A stretch of 5,927 nucleotides of DNA from Giesbergeria sp. (GTDB taxonomy: Bacteria > Pseudomonadota > Gammaproteobacteria > Burkholderiales > Burkholderiaceae_C), in assembly GCA_017998735.1 (NCBI GenBank), contig JAGOCN010000124.1, forward strand, positions 1 to 5,927, written 5' to 3'. A program made the position numbers and the translations under genes. Below the pieces are notes generated by a model that searched no databases, had not been told where the DNA came from, and saw only the letters and a list, made by a program, of their open reading frames with translations. This document shows, piece by piece, positions 1 through 5,927 of this stretch (the first letter of the stretch is position 1; each line of letters starts with the position of its first letter).

Positions 1-1302
1 ATGCCACACCATCAGGCCGACCGACAGCTCGCCAGGCGCATGGCAGGGCAGGGACAGGGCGCAGCCGTCCAGCATGTTGACCACGCTGGTGTTGCGCAGC
101 AGCAGTGCATTGGCACGCACAAAGGCAGCGTCGCGCGCGGCATCCTGCGCTGCATCGTGGCCGTCGGCCGGCGCCACGCTGGCCACGGTGGGGGCCACGA
201 TCGGCACGGTGGGCGAGAGCAGGGCGTCACACCCGGCCATGGCCGCTTCCATGCGTGCAATCCATGCGCGCCGCGCCTGCAGCAGCGCAAGGTAGTCGGC
301 CGCCGACATGGCCGCGCCGCGCTCGATGCGGCTGCGCACACGCGGGTCGTACTCGGCGGCATGGCGCTCCAGCAGATTGCGGTGCCAGGCAAAGCTTTCG
401 GCGGCGGCCAGGCTGCCATAGGCCTGCAGGTCGTCCAGCTGCGCCACTTCAGGCAGCGCAATGCGTGCAATGTGGGTGCCGGCGCGCTGCAGCTGCGCCA
501 GGGTGCGCTCGAACACCTCTGAAACATGCGCGTCCAGGCCGTCCAGGAACAGCGTGGTCGGCACCGCCAGGCGCCACGCCGCCAGCGGCGCCGGGCTGCG
601 CGTGACATGGCGCGCCGCCAGAATCTCGTGCACCACGATGGCGTCCTGCACCGAGCGCGTCAGGGCGCAGGCGGTGTCCAGCGTGGTGGACAGCGGCACC
701 GCACCGCTGGTGGGCACCAGCCGGGCCGTGTTCTTGAAGCCGACGATGCCGTTCAGCGCAGCCGGAATGCGGATCGAGCCGCCGGTGTCCGACCCCAGGC
801 CGATGAACGCCGCCCCGGTGGCCACCGACACGCCCGCGCCGGACGAGGAGCCACCCGGCACGCGCGCCGGGCCGGGCAGGGCGCCGCTGCGTGCATCCCA
901 TGCTGCCGGGGTCGGCCAGTGCGGGTTGGTGCCCACGCCGGAAAACGCAAATTCGACCATGTGCGTGCGGCCGATGAGGGCGCCGCCGGCAGCCCTGAGC
1001 CGTGCCACGGCCGGGCTGTCGGCCGGGGCGGCAGGGACACCGTGCAGCACCACCGAGCCAGCCTGCGTGGGCTGGCCCTGCACATCGAACAGGTCTTTCA
1101 CCGACACCGCCAGACCGGCCAGCGGCAGGCGCTCTACGCCCGGTTGCGTTGCCGCAGCACGCGCCTGGTCAAACAGCGTGCGCGTGAAGGCCGGCGCACA
1201 GTCCGGTGTGCCGGCCGTGGCAATGCAGTGCTCCAGAACATGGCTGGAGAGGGCCGTGCCGCAGTGCAGCAAACGGCGGGTGTTCACAAGGTCTTGGAGC
1301 AT
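1..1302 (-). CDS. Amidase signature (AS) family hydrolase, C-terminus cut by the window edge
   Basis: The minus-strand frame is open from an ATG at 1302-1300 to position 1, giving 434 codons with no stop inside the window. It carries the AS-family Ser-cisSer-Lys triad: Lys69 in VSVKDLF, Ser152 in PGGSSSGAG, and nucleophile Ser176 in SDTGGSIRIP. The 24-residue gap between the two serines is the family norm. The Lys-to-cisSer gap (83 residues) is a little longer than I recall for GatA or malonamidase, with a Pro/Ala-rich stretch around residues 128-148. The C-terminal part has the usual LLSPTVPIVAP and VVNMLDGCALSLPC segments. Family members are often about 450-470 residues, so roughly 20-40 residues are probably missing. 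These enzymes hydrolyse amide bonds in the cytoplasm; the substrate cannot be read from sequence. No GatB or GatC gene is adjacent, so tRNA amidotransferase subunit A is unlikely. No Shine-Dalgarno is visible before the ATG. A GTG at codon 6 is an alternative start, also without one. Confidence 0.9.
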   Translation of the reverse strand, partial: MLQDLVNTRRLLHCGTALSSHVLEHCIATAGTPDCAPAFTRTLFDQARAAATQPGVERLPLAGLAVSVKDLFDVQGQPTQAGSVVLHGVPAAPADSPAVARLRAAGGALIGRTHMVEFAFSGVGTNPHWPTPAAWDARSGALPGPARVPGGSSSGAGVSVATGAAFIGLGSDTGGSIRIPAALNGIVGFKNTARLVPTSGAVPLSTTLDTACALTRSVQDAIVVHEILAARHVTRSPAPLAAWRLAVPTTLFLDGLDAHVSEVFERTLAQLQRAGTHIARIALPEVAQLDDLQAYGSLAAAESFAWHRNLLERHAAEYDPRVRSRIERGAAMSAADYLALLQARRAWIARMEAAMAGCDALLSPTVPIVAPTVASVAPADGHDAAQDAARDAAFVRANALLLRNTSVVNMLDGCALSLPCHAPGELSVGLMVWH

Positions 1303-1307
1303 GGGTG

Positions 1308-1316
1308 TGCTAAAAT
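1308..1316 (+). promoter_or_regulatory. Extended -10 promoter for the rpsB operon
   Basis: TGC followed by TAAAAT (hexamer at 1311-1316) matches the sigma-70 extended -10 form TGnTATAAT with one mismatch in the hexamer. No convincing -35 lies at 16-18 bases; TTCACA at 1283-1288 is 22 bases away and TTGGAG at 1294-1299 only 11. Transcription would begin near 1322-1324, giving an rpsB leader of about 168 bases. The divergent amidase start codon (1300-1302) lies in the promoter upstream of the -10. The assignment rests on motif and position only. Confidence 0.55.
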
Positions 1317-1322
1317 CTCGCG

Positions 1323-1490
1323 GCTTTGCTGGCCACCGGGGCTTTGAAAACCGCGCAAAAGCGCTTTTGAGGAACCTGCCGGGGTGCTGGCAAGGCAAAT
1401 CGCAAACCAGTCCGATCAAGGTGTTGCCTTCCTTTTCACAGGCGGCAATGGAAGGACTGGATTTTAGACCCAACCTTTTGGAGAATTTTC
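1323..1490 (+). promoter_or_regulatory. Structured 5' leader of rpsB, candidate S2 autoregulatory region
   Basis: This untranslated stretch between the predicted start of transcription and the rpsB ATG is rich in pairing potential. Seen directly: CCAGTCC (1407-1413) is the exact complement of GGACTGG (1454-1460); CCTTCC (1427-1432) pairs with GGAAGG (1450-1455); AAGGCAA (1392-1398) is the exact complement of TTGCCTT (1424-1430); and ATCG (1399-1402) pairs with CGAT (1413-1416). The last two pairings exclude the first two. The Shine-Dalgarno GGAG (1480-1483) is 7 bases before the ATG and outside these stems. In E. coli, S2 represses rpsB-tsf through a leader of similar length. That the same control works here is inference. 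Confidence 0.45.
1356..1369. repeat. 14-base perfect palindrome in the rpsB leader
   Basis: CAAAAGCGCTTTTG is self-complementary. In RNA the neighbouring bases allow a four-pair GCGC/GCGC stem (1353-1356 with 1361-1364), an AAAA loop and then UUUU, a miniature terminator-like form. It may be a leader hairpin, a protein-binding site, or chance. Confidence 0.4.
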
Positions 1491-2252
1491 ATGTCCGTCA
1501 CCATGCGCGAAATGCTGGAAGCCGGTGTCCACTTCGGTCACCAAACCCGTTTCTGGAACCCGAAGATGGCCCCGTTCATCTTTGGCCACCGCAACAAGAT
1601 CCACATCGTCAACCTGGAAAAATCGCTGCCGATGCTCCAGGAGGCCACCAAGTTTGCCAAGCAGCTGTCGGCCAATGGCGGCACCATCCTGATGGTCGGC
1701 ACCAAGCGCCAGGCCCGTGACACCATTGCCGCCGAAGCCGAACGCGCTGGCGTGCCATTCGTGAACCAGCGCTGGCTGGGCGGCATGCTGACCAACTTCA
1801 AAACCGTCAAGACCTCCATCAAGCGCCTGAAGGACCTGAAGGCCCAGCAGGAAGCCGGTCTGGAAGCGCTCAGCAAGAAAGAGCAGCTGACGTTCACCCG
1901 CGAAATCGAAAAGCTGGAAAAGGACATCGGCGGCATCCAGGACATGCCTGCCCTGCCGGACGCCATCTTCGTGATCGACGTGGGTTTCCACAAGATTGCC
2001 GTGGCCGAAGCCAAGAAGCTGGGCATTCCGCTGATCGGCGTGGTCGATACCAACCACTCGCCTGAAGGCATCAACTACGTCATTCCAGGCAACGACGACT
2101 CGGCCAAGGCCGTGGAACTGTATGCCCGCGCTTTGGCAGATGCCGTCATCGAAGGCCGCAGCAGCGCCGGTGAAGCAGTGGTCAAGGGCGCTGGCGCCGA
2201 AGACAACAGCACCGACGAATTCGTCGAAGTGGACGAGTCCGCCGCTGCTTGA
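1491..2252 (+). CDS. rpsB: 30S ribosomal protein S2
   Basis: This 253-residue protein is full length for bacterial S2 (about 240-260 residues), a late-assembling small-subunit protein on the solvent side between head and body that helps recruit S1. The N-terminal S2 block is clear at residues 5-26 ([18 protein letters not shown], then NPKM). [10 protein letters not shown] lies at 94-103, followed by a Lys/Glu-rich coiled-coil region at about 104-148. The second family signature runs from Pro156 to Pro180 ([13 protein letters not shown] onward), and VVDTNHSP at 184-191 is also typical. The last 20 residues form an acidic, probably disordered tail, which varies within the family. The ATG is supported by GGAG at 1480-1483 with 7-base spacing. 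It is the first gene of the operon, follows a structured leader, and is followed by a terminator-like hairpin before tsf. Confidence 0.98.
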   Translation: MSVTMREMLEAGVHFGHQTRFWNPKMAPFIFGHRNKIHIVNLEKSLPMLQEATKFAKQLSANGGTILMVGTKRQARDTIAAEAERAGVPFVNQRWLGGMLTNFKTVKTSIKRLKDLKAQQEAGLEALSKKEQLTFTREIEKLEKDIGGIQDMPALPDAIFVIDVGFHKIAVAEAKKLGIPLIGVVDTNHSPEGINYVIPGNDDSAKAVELYARALADAVIEGRSSAGEAVVKGAGAEDNSTDEFVEVDESAAA

Positions 2253-2258
2253 GCCCAG

Positions 2259-2275
2259 GCGACGCAACCCGTCGC
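2259..2275 (+). other. Small hairpin after the rpsB stop
   Basis: GCGACG (2259-2264) pairs perfectly with CGTCGC (2270-2275) around a five-base loop, starting seven bases after the rpsB stop codon. No U-tract follows, so it is not a terminator alone. It lies directly upstream of the terminator at 2286-2310 and may protect the 3' end of an rpsB-only transcript. Confidence 0.4.
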
Positions 2276-2285
2276 AAAAGAAAGC

Positions 2286-2310
2286 GGGGCGCCAGGTGCC
2301 CCCTTTTTTT
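2286..2310 (+). terminator. Rho-independent terminator or attenuator between rpsB and tsf
   Basis: GGGGCGC (2286-2292) pairs with GTGCCCC (2296-2302), seven pairs including one G-U, with a three-base CAG loop. One C and seven consecutive T (2304-2310) follow, and an A-rich stretch precedes the stem. This is a classic intrinsic terminator. I see no good promoter between it and tsf at 2354, so tsf and the later genes probably depend on read-through. That would make this an attenuator lowering expression after rpsB. A comparable rpsB-tsf arrangement is known in E. coli. Confidence 0.8.
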
Positions 2311-2353
2311 ATCCTGAACCGATTGAACACTGACTGAACCCGGAGAAACACAG

Positions 2354-3277
2354 ATGGCTGCAATTACCGCAAGCATGGTCGCCGAGCTGCGCGCCAAGAC
2401 CGACGCCCCGATGATGGAGTGCAAGAAGGCACTGACCGAGGCCGAAGGCAACATGGACAAGGCCGAAGAGCTGCTGCGCGTCAAGCTGGGCAGCAAGGCC
2501 GGCAAGGCAGCATCCCGCATCACCGCCGAAGGCGTGGTGGCGGCATCCATGCACGGCACCACCGGCGCCCTGGTGGAAGTGAACTGCGAAACCGACTTTG
2601 TCACCAAGAACGACAGCTTCCTGGCGCTGGTGCAGGCCACGGCCGACCTGATTGCCCAGCATGGCCCCGCCGACATCGCTGCCCTGGGCGCACTGCCCTA
2701 CGAGCAGGACAGCTTCGGCCCCACCCTGGAAGACGTGCGCAAGGGCCTGATCGGCAAGATCGGCGAGAACATGTCGTTTCGCCGCTTCAAGCACTTTGAA
2801 GGTGGCAGCCAGCTGGCGTCCTACCTGCACGGCACGCGCATTGGCGTGGTGGTCGAATACGAAGGCGACGAAGTCGCGGCCAAGGACGTGGCCATGCACA
2901 TTGCAGCCATGAAGCCCGTCGCGCTGACCAGCGCCGACGTGCCCGCCGAGCTGATCGAGAAAGAGCGCTCGGTGGCCGCTGCCAAGGCGGACGAAGACAA
3001 GAAGACCGCTGAAGCCGCTGGCAAGCCGGTGCAGTCCGATGAAATCGTGGCCAAGCGCATCGAAGGCGGCGTGCAGAAGTACCTGAAAGAGGTCTCGCTG
3101 TTCAACCAGCCGTTCGTGAAGAACGACAAACAGACCGTCGAGCAGATGCTCAAGGAGCGCGGCACCACGGTCAAGGGCTTCACGCTCTATGTGGTCGGTG
3201 AGGGCATCGAGAAGAAGGTCGACGACTTTGCCGCCGAGGTGGCTGCCCAGGTGGCCGCTGCCAAGTCCGCTGCCTGA
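2354..3277 (+). CDS. tsf: Translation elongation factor Ts (EF-Ts)
   Basis: EF-Ts is the cytoplasmic guanine-nucleotide exchange factor that releases GDP from EF-Tu. The 307-residue product is somewhat longer than the E. coli protein (about 283). The N-terminal UBA-like domain spans roughly residues 1-55 and contains [16 protein letters not shown] (12-27), where Asp-Ala-Pro replaces the more common Gly-Ala-Gly or similar. The second signature, EVNCETDFV (75-83), carries Asp81 and Phe82, equivalent to E. coli Asp80 and Phe81, which enter EF-Tu and disturb Mg2+ binding. The core follows, with a charged Ala/Lys/Glu segment at about 200-225 matching the coiled-coil region, and an Ala-rich C-terminus. 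The start is supported by GGAG at 2342-2345 with eight-base spacing. The gap to rpsB is 101 bases and includes the terminator; the gap to pyrH is 64 bases with no clear signal. Confidence 0.98.
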   Translation: MAAITASMVAELRAKTDAPMMECKKALTEAEGNMDKAEELLRVKLGSKAGKAASRITAEGVVAASMHGTTGALVEVNCETDFVTKNDSFLALVQATADLIAQHGPADIAALGALPYEQDSFGPTLEDVRKGLIGKIGENMSFRRFKHFEGGSQLASYLHGTRIGVVVEYEGDEVAAKDVAMHIAAMKPVALTSADVPAELIEKERSVAAAKADEDKKTAEAAGKPVQSDEIVAKRIEGGVQKYLKEVSLFNQPFVKNDKQTVEQMLKERGTTVKGFTLYVVGEGIEKKVDDFAAEVAAQVAAAKSAA

Positions 3278-3341
3278 GTCCGGCCCTTTGCCGCGCCCCA
3301 CCTTGCTGTCATCCCAAACCCCACCGCCCGGAGAACCGTTC

Positions 3342-4064
3342 ATGCCCATTGCCACGCCAGCCTACAAGCGCATCCTGCTCAAGCTGTCCGGCGAGGCGCT
3401 GATGGGGGATGACGCCTTCGGCATCAACCGCGCCACCATCGTCCGCATGGTCGAAGAGGTGGCCGAGGTGACCCGCATGGGCGTAGAGGTGGCGGTGGTG
3501 ATCGGCGGCGGCAACATCTTTCGCGGCATGGCCGGCGGTGCCGAAGGCATGGACCGGGCCACCGCCGACTACATGGGCATGCTGGCCACCGTGATGAACG
3601 CGCTGGCCCTGGCCGATGCCATGGACAAGCAGGGTGTGGTGGCACGCGTCATGTCCGCCATCGACATCCAGCAGGTGGTCGAGCCCTACGTGCGCCCCAA
3701 GGCCCTGCAGTACCTGGAAGAGGGCAAGGTGGTGGTGTTTGCCGCCGGCACCGGCAACCCGTTCTTCACCACCGACACGGCCGCTGCGCTGCGCGGCGCC
3801 GAAATCGGCGCCGAACTGGTGCTCAAGGCCACCAAGGTGGATGGCGTCTACACCGCCGACCCCTACAAGGACCCGACTGCCACGCGCTACACCCAGCTGA
3901 CCTTCGACGAGGCCATGGCGCGCAACCTGGGCATCATGGACGCCACCGCCTTTGCGCTGTGCCGCGACCAGAAGCTGCCCGTGAAGGTGTTTTCCATCAT
4001 CAAGCCCGGCGCGCTCAAACGCGTGGTGATGGGCGAAGACGAAGGAACGCTGGTTCACGCTTGA
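3342..4064 (+). CDS. pyrH: UMP kinase (uridylate kinase)
   Basis: PyrH phosphorylates UMP to UDP with ATP, committing pyrimidines to UTP and CTP synthesis. It is the bacterial hexameric amino-acid-kinase-fold enzyme, in most studied members activated by GTP and inhibited by UTP. The 240-residue length is typical (E. coli 241). Visible motifs are LKLSGEAL (13-20) for ATP phosphates, [10 protein letters not shown] (53-62) with Arg61, Asp76 in [15 protein letters not shown] for [18 protein letters not shown] (134-148), and [13 protein letters not shown] (162-174) for the nucleotide base. All key regions look intact. I chose ATG 3342 because GGAG at 3330-3333 stands eight bases before it. The frame is open further upstream into tsf, but that extension lacks a ribosome binding site and family similarity. 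A 100-base gap separates it from frr. Confidence 0.98.
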   Translation: MPIATPAYKRILLKLSGEALMGDDAFGINRATIVRMVEEVAEVTRMGVEVAVVIGGGNIFRGMAGGAEGMDRATADYMGMLATVMNALALADAMDKQGVVARVMSAIDIQQVVEPYVRPKALQYLEEGKVVVFAAGTGNPFFTTDTAAALRGAEIGAELVLKATKVDGVYTADPYKDPTATRYTQLTFDEAMARNLGIMDATAFALCRDQKLPVKVFSIIKPGALKRVVMGEDEGTLVHA

Positions 4065-4164
4065 CAGCTGGCCAAGGCATGCAAGACCCCAGTGCTGCGT
4101 GGGCAGTGCCGCCGCAAACCGGGCATCTGTCGCCCTGTGCCAGCTTTGTCCCAGAGGAGAAAAA

Positions 4165-4722
4165 ATGACCGAAGACATCAAGAACACCATGGAAACCAAG
4201 ATGGACCAGTCCATCGCAGCGTTTCGCAACAGCCTGCAGAAGATCCGCACCGGCCGGCCCAGCCCGGCGATTCTGGAATCGATCCATGTCGAGTACTACG
4301 GCTCCATGGTGCCGCTCAGCCAAGTGGCCAACGTGCAGCTGCTCGATGCCCGCACCCTGAGCGTGCAGCCCTGGGAAAAGAACATGGGCGCCAAGATTGA
4401 AAAGGCCATCCGCGAAAGCGATCTGGGCCTGAACCCGGCCTCCATGGGCGACATCATCCGCGTGCCCATGCCGCCGATGAGCGAAGAGCGCCGCAAGGAA
4501 ATGACCAAGCTGGCGCGCAACGAAGGCGAGTCGGCCAAGATTGCCGTGCGCAACCTGCGCCGCGATGCCAACGAGGGCGTGAAGAAGCTGGTCAAGGACA
4601 AGCTGGCCTCGGAAGACGACCAGAAGCGCGCCGAGGCCGATATCCAGAAAGTCACCGACCGGCACATTGCCGAAATCGATGCTTTGGTGGCGTCCAAGGA
4701 AAACGACATCATGGCCGTCTGA
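4165..4722 (+). CDS. frr: Ribosome recycling factor (RRF)
   Basis: RRF acts with EF-G to split post-termination ribosomes so that subunits and mRNA are reused. The product is 185 residues, the same length as the E. coli factor. The three-helix-bundle domain is formed by the N-terminal helix (about 1-28) and the two long charged C-terminal helices (about 105-185). The small beta-rich domain (about 30-104) contains [13 protein letters not shown] and [29 protein letters not shown] is the conserved block in the ribosome-contacting helix. ATG 4165 follows a strong GAGGAG (4154-4159) at five bases, the best Shine-Dalgarno in the window. An in-frame ATG at 4099 would add 22 non-conserved residues and has no such site. 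Its stop codon is 12 bases before the uppS TTG and overlaps the probable uppS ribosome binding site, suggesting coupled translation. Confidence 0.98.
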   Translation: MTEDIKNTMETKMDQSIAAFRNSLQKIRTGRPSPAILESIHVEYYGSMVPLSQVANVQLLDARTLSVQPWEKNMGAKIEKAIRESDLGLNPASMGDIIRVPMPPMSEERRKEMTKLARNEGESAKIAVRNLRRDANEGVKKLVKDKLASEDDQKRAEADIQKVTDRHIAEIDALVASKENDIMAV

Positions 4723-4733
4723 GGCCCTGGCGC

Positions 4734-4755
4734 CTTGTCTGCCCCCTTGTCTGCC
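4734..4755 (+). repeat. 10-base direct repeat, 12-base period, at the uppS start
   Basis: CTTGTCTGCC occurs at 4734-4743 and again at 4746-4755, separated by two C. The period keeps the reading frame, so each copy offers an in-frame TTG (4735 and 4747) followed by Ser-Ala. It looks like a small tandem duplication that lengthened the N-terminus by four codons, and it makes the true start ambiguous. Confidence 0.7.
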
Positions 4756-5511
4756 GGCACGCCCGGCATGCCGCGCCACGTTGCCATCGTGATGGACGGC
4801 AACGGCCGCTGGGCCAAACGGCGCTTTTTGCCGCGCCTGGCCGGCCACAAGCAGGGCGTTGATGCCCTGCGCCGCTGCACCCAGGAATGCGCGCAGCGCG
4901 GCATTGCGGTGCTGACGGTGTTTGCCTTCTCTTCCGAAAACTGGAGCCGTCCGGCCGATGAGGTCTCTGGCCTGATGGACCTGCTGGCCCTGGCGCTGTC
5001 GCGCGAGGTGCCGCAGCTGTGCAAGGACGGTGTGCGCCTCTATTTTGTCGGTGACCGCAGCTGCCTGTCGGGCAAGGTGCGCGCCGGCCTGGAAAAGGCC
5101 GAAGCCGCCACGCGCGGCAACACCCGCCTGGTGCTCAACGTGTGCTTCAACTACGGTGGCCGCTGGGACATGGCGCAGGCCGCCGCCCGGCTGGCAGAGC
5201 GCGGCGAACCGATCACCGAAGCCAGCCTGGGCGCTGCCCTGGCGCTGGCGCATGTGCCCGACCCCGACCTGGTCATCCGCACCGGTGGTGAAATGCGGCT
5301 GAGCAATTTTCTGCTCTGGCAGGCGGCCTATGCCGAACTGGTGTTCAGCGAATGCCTGTGGCCCGAGTTCGATGGCGCTGCGCTGGACGAAGCCATTGCC
5401 GCGTTCCAGGCGCGCGAACGCCGTTTTGGCAAGACCTCCGAGCAGCTTCCTGCTGCCTCCTCTTCCTCTGCAACTTCGCCAGAGGCTGCACCCGCAGCGC
5501 TGCGCGCCTGA
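4735..5511 (+). CDS. uppS: Undecaprenyl diphosphate synthase (cis-prenyltransferase)
   Basis: UppS condenses eight isopentenyl diphosphates onto farnesyl diphosphate, making the C55 lipid carrier used for peptidoglycan and surface polysaccharides. Counting from TTG 4735 the product has 258 residues (E. coli 253). Key motifs are IVMDGNGRWA (18-27) with catalytic Asp21, AGHKQG (36-41), FAFSSENW (63-70), FNYGGRWD (138-145), and LVIRTGGEMRLSNFLLWQ (179-196) with the diphosphate-binding Arg182 and Arg188, then Glu201 in AELVF. These match a functional enzyme. The last 20 or so residues, after FGKTSEQ, form an Ala/Ser/Pro tail, probably disordered. The start is uncertain: TTG 4735 has GAGG (4721-4724) ten bases upstream overlapping the frr stop, while TTG 4747 and ATG 4768 lack a visible Shine-Dalgarno. 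Conservation begins only near residue 13, so all three starts are compatible with function. Confidence 0.95.
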   Translation: MSAPLSAGTPGMPRHVAIVMDGNGRWAKRRFLPRLAGHKQGVDALRRCTQECAQRGIAVLTVFAFSSENWSRPADEVSGLMDLLALALSREVPQLCKDGVRLYFVGDRSCLSGKVRAGLEKAEAATRGNTRLVLNVCFNYGGRWDMAQAAARLAERGEPITEASLGAALALAHVPDPDLVIRTGGEMRLSNFLLWQAAYAELVFSECLWPEFDGAALDEAIAAFQARERRFGKTSEQLPAASSSSATSPEAAPAALRA

Positions 5512-5521
5512 AAGGCTTTCG

Positions 5522-5927
5522 ATGCTGAAACAGCGCGTGATCACTGCCCTGGTGCTGCTGGCCATCCTGCTGCCGGCGCTGTTCTACCCGTCGCCCTGGC
5601 CCTTTGCCGGTGTCATCTTGGTGCTGATGGCCGCCGGCGCCTGGGAATGGGGCCGGCTCAATGGCCTGGGCATGGCGGCATCGCTGGGCCTGGGCGGCAT
5701 CTGCGTGCTGCTGTGCGGCGCCAGCCTGGCGCTGGGCTGGGCGCAGCCGGTGGTGCTGACGCCGCTGTGGGTGGCGGGCGGCGCGGCCTGGGTGCTGGTG
5801 GCCGTGCTGCTGCTGCGCGTGGGCGTGCCCGGCTGGCCGCGCATTGCGCTGGCGGTGCGCATCGTCGGCGGGGTGCTGGCGCTGTGGCTGGCCTGGCTGG
5901 CCGCCGTGCAGGCGCGCGCATTGGGCG
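5522..5927 (+). CDS. cdsA: Phosphatidate cytidylyltransferase, N-terminal part cut by the window edge
   Basis: CdsA is the inner-membrane enzyme that makes CDP-diacylglycerol from CTP and phosphatidic acid, the precursor of all major phospholipids. The first 135 codons are present, with no stop before the edge. The beginning, MLKQRVITALVLLAILLPAL, is the characteristic N-terminus, and WEWGRLNG at 41-48 is another typical block. Hydrophobic segments, likely membrane helices, lie at about 7-23, 27-43, 52-72, 81-101 and 112-130. Family members have about 270-290 residues, so roughly half is missing. The C-terminal catalytic signature with metal-binding Asp residues lies outside the window and cannot be checked. 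The ATG is ten bases after the uppS stop, with AAAGG (5511-5515) six bases before it overlapping that stop, consistent with coupled translation. In related genomes dxr and bamA usually follow. Confidence 0.93.
   Translation, partial: MLKQRVITALVLLAILLPALFYPSPWPFAGVILVLMAAGAWEWGRLNGLGMAASLGLGGICVLLCGASLALGWAQPVVLTPLWVAGGAAWVLVAVLLLRVGVPGWPRIALAVRIVGGVLALWLAWLAAVQARALG

Noticed and set aside
1283..1299. TTCACA or TTGGAG as the -35 of the rpsB promoter
   Set aside because: The spacings to TAAAAT are 22 and 11 bases, outside the working range. The extended -10 is a better explanation.
461..1720. A 419-codon plus-strand open frame opposite the amidase, running into rpsB
   Set aside because: It overlaps rpsB out of frame and is antisense to the amidase, which carries a complete catalytic triad. 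The other plus-strand frames at 1-522, 105-605 and 526-1347 fail for the same reason.
3189..3341. Upstream extension of pyrH into the tsf coding region
   Set aside because: The extra 51 residues are out-of-frame tsf sequence. ATG 3342 has a good Shine-Dalgarno and gives the normal PyrH length.
3278..3341. Possible promoter or terminator between tsf and pyrH
   Set aside because: I saw no -10/-35 pair and no stable hairpin with a T-run; only the pyrH Shine-Dalgarno is supported.
2309..3355. A 348-codon minus-strand open frame opposite tsf
   Set aside because: It is a shadow of tsf with no family resemblance; the sense strand encodes full-length EF-Ts. The same applies to the minus-strand frames at 1464-2363 and 3309-4250.
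4099..4164. Earlier ATG for frr adding 22 residues
   Set aside because: It has no ribosome binding site and no conserved sequence. ATG 4165 has GAGGAG and gives the standard 185 residues.
4015..5565. A 516-codon open frame on the minus strand across frr and uppS
   Set aside because: It lies opposite two conserved genes with intact motifs. Its composition (rich in His, Gly, Arg, Gln) is what antisense frames of GC-rich genes produce, where stop codons are rare.
1..5927. Mobile element, CRISPR array, tRNA/rRNA or an undescribed gene system
   Set aside because: No terminal inverted repeats, transposase, spaced repeats or tRNA-like cloverleaf were seen. The window is essentially filled by conserved housekeeping genes plus one amidase, with composition that looks uniform by eye.

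Overview
The window is a GC-rich bacterial chromosomal segment with strong G/C preference at third codon positions. Gene order and protein wording (for example the EF-Ts N-terminus with [12 protein letters not shown]) point to a betaproteobacterium, most likely Burkholderiales and plausibly Comamonadaceae. That placement comes from memory of the families; no search was run.

Layout: positions 1-1302 hold a minus-strand amidase-signature hydrolase whose C-terminus runs off the left edge. A 188-base divergent intergenic region (1303-1490) carries an extended -10 promoter and a structured leader for the rightward genes. Five complete plus-strand genes follow: rpsB (1491-2252), tsf (2354-3277), pyrH (3342-4064), frr (4165-4722) and uppS (4735-5511). 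The N-terminal part of cdsA (5522 onward) runs off the right edge. A Rho-independent terminator, probably a partial attenuator, lies between rpsB and tsf.

This is the widely conserved rpsB-tsf-pyrH-frr-uppS-cdsA cluster. It groups a 30S ribosomal protein, the EF-Tu nucleotide exchange factor, UMP kinase and ribosome recycling factor with the first genes of an envelope-lipid block: undecaprenyl diphosphate for peptidoglycan and CDP-diacylglycerol for phospholipids. The genes are co-directional, with gaps of 10 to 101 bases. The amidase is an unrelated divergent neighbour.

I found no undescribed system, mobile element, CRISPR array, tRNA or rRNA. The parts worth a second look are regulatory. 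The rpsB leader can be drawn in two mutually exclusive folds. The amidase start codon sits immediately upstream of the rpsB -10 element, so the two 5' regions probably overlap as antisense transcripts. The rpsB-tsf terminator and the duplicated TTG start region of uppS are also notable.
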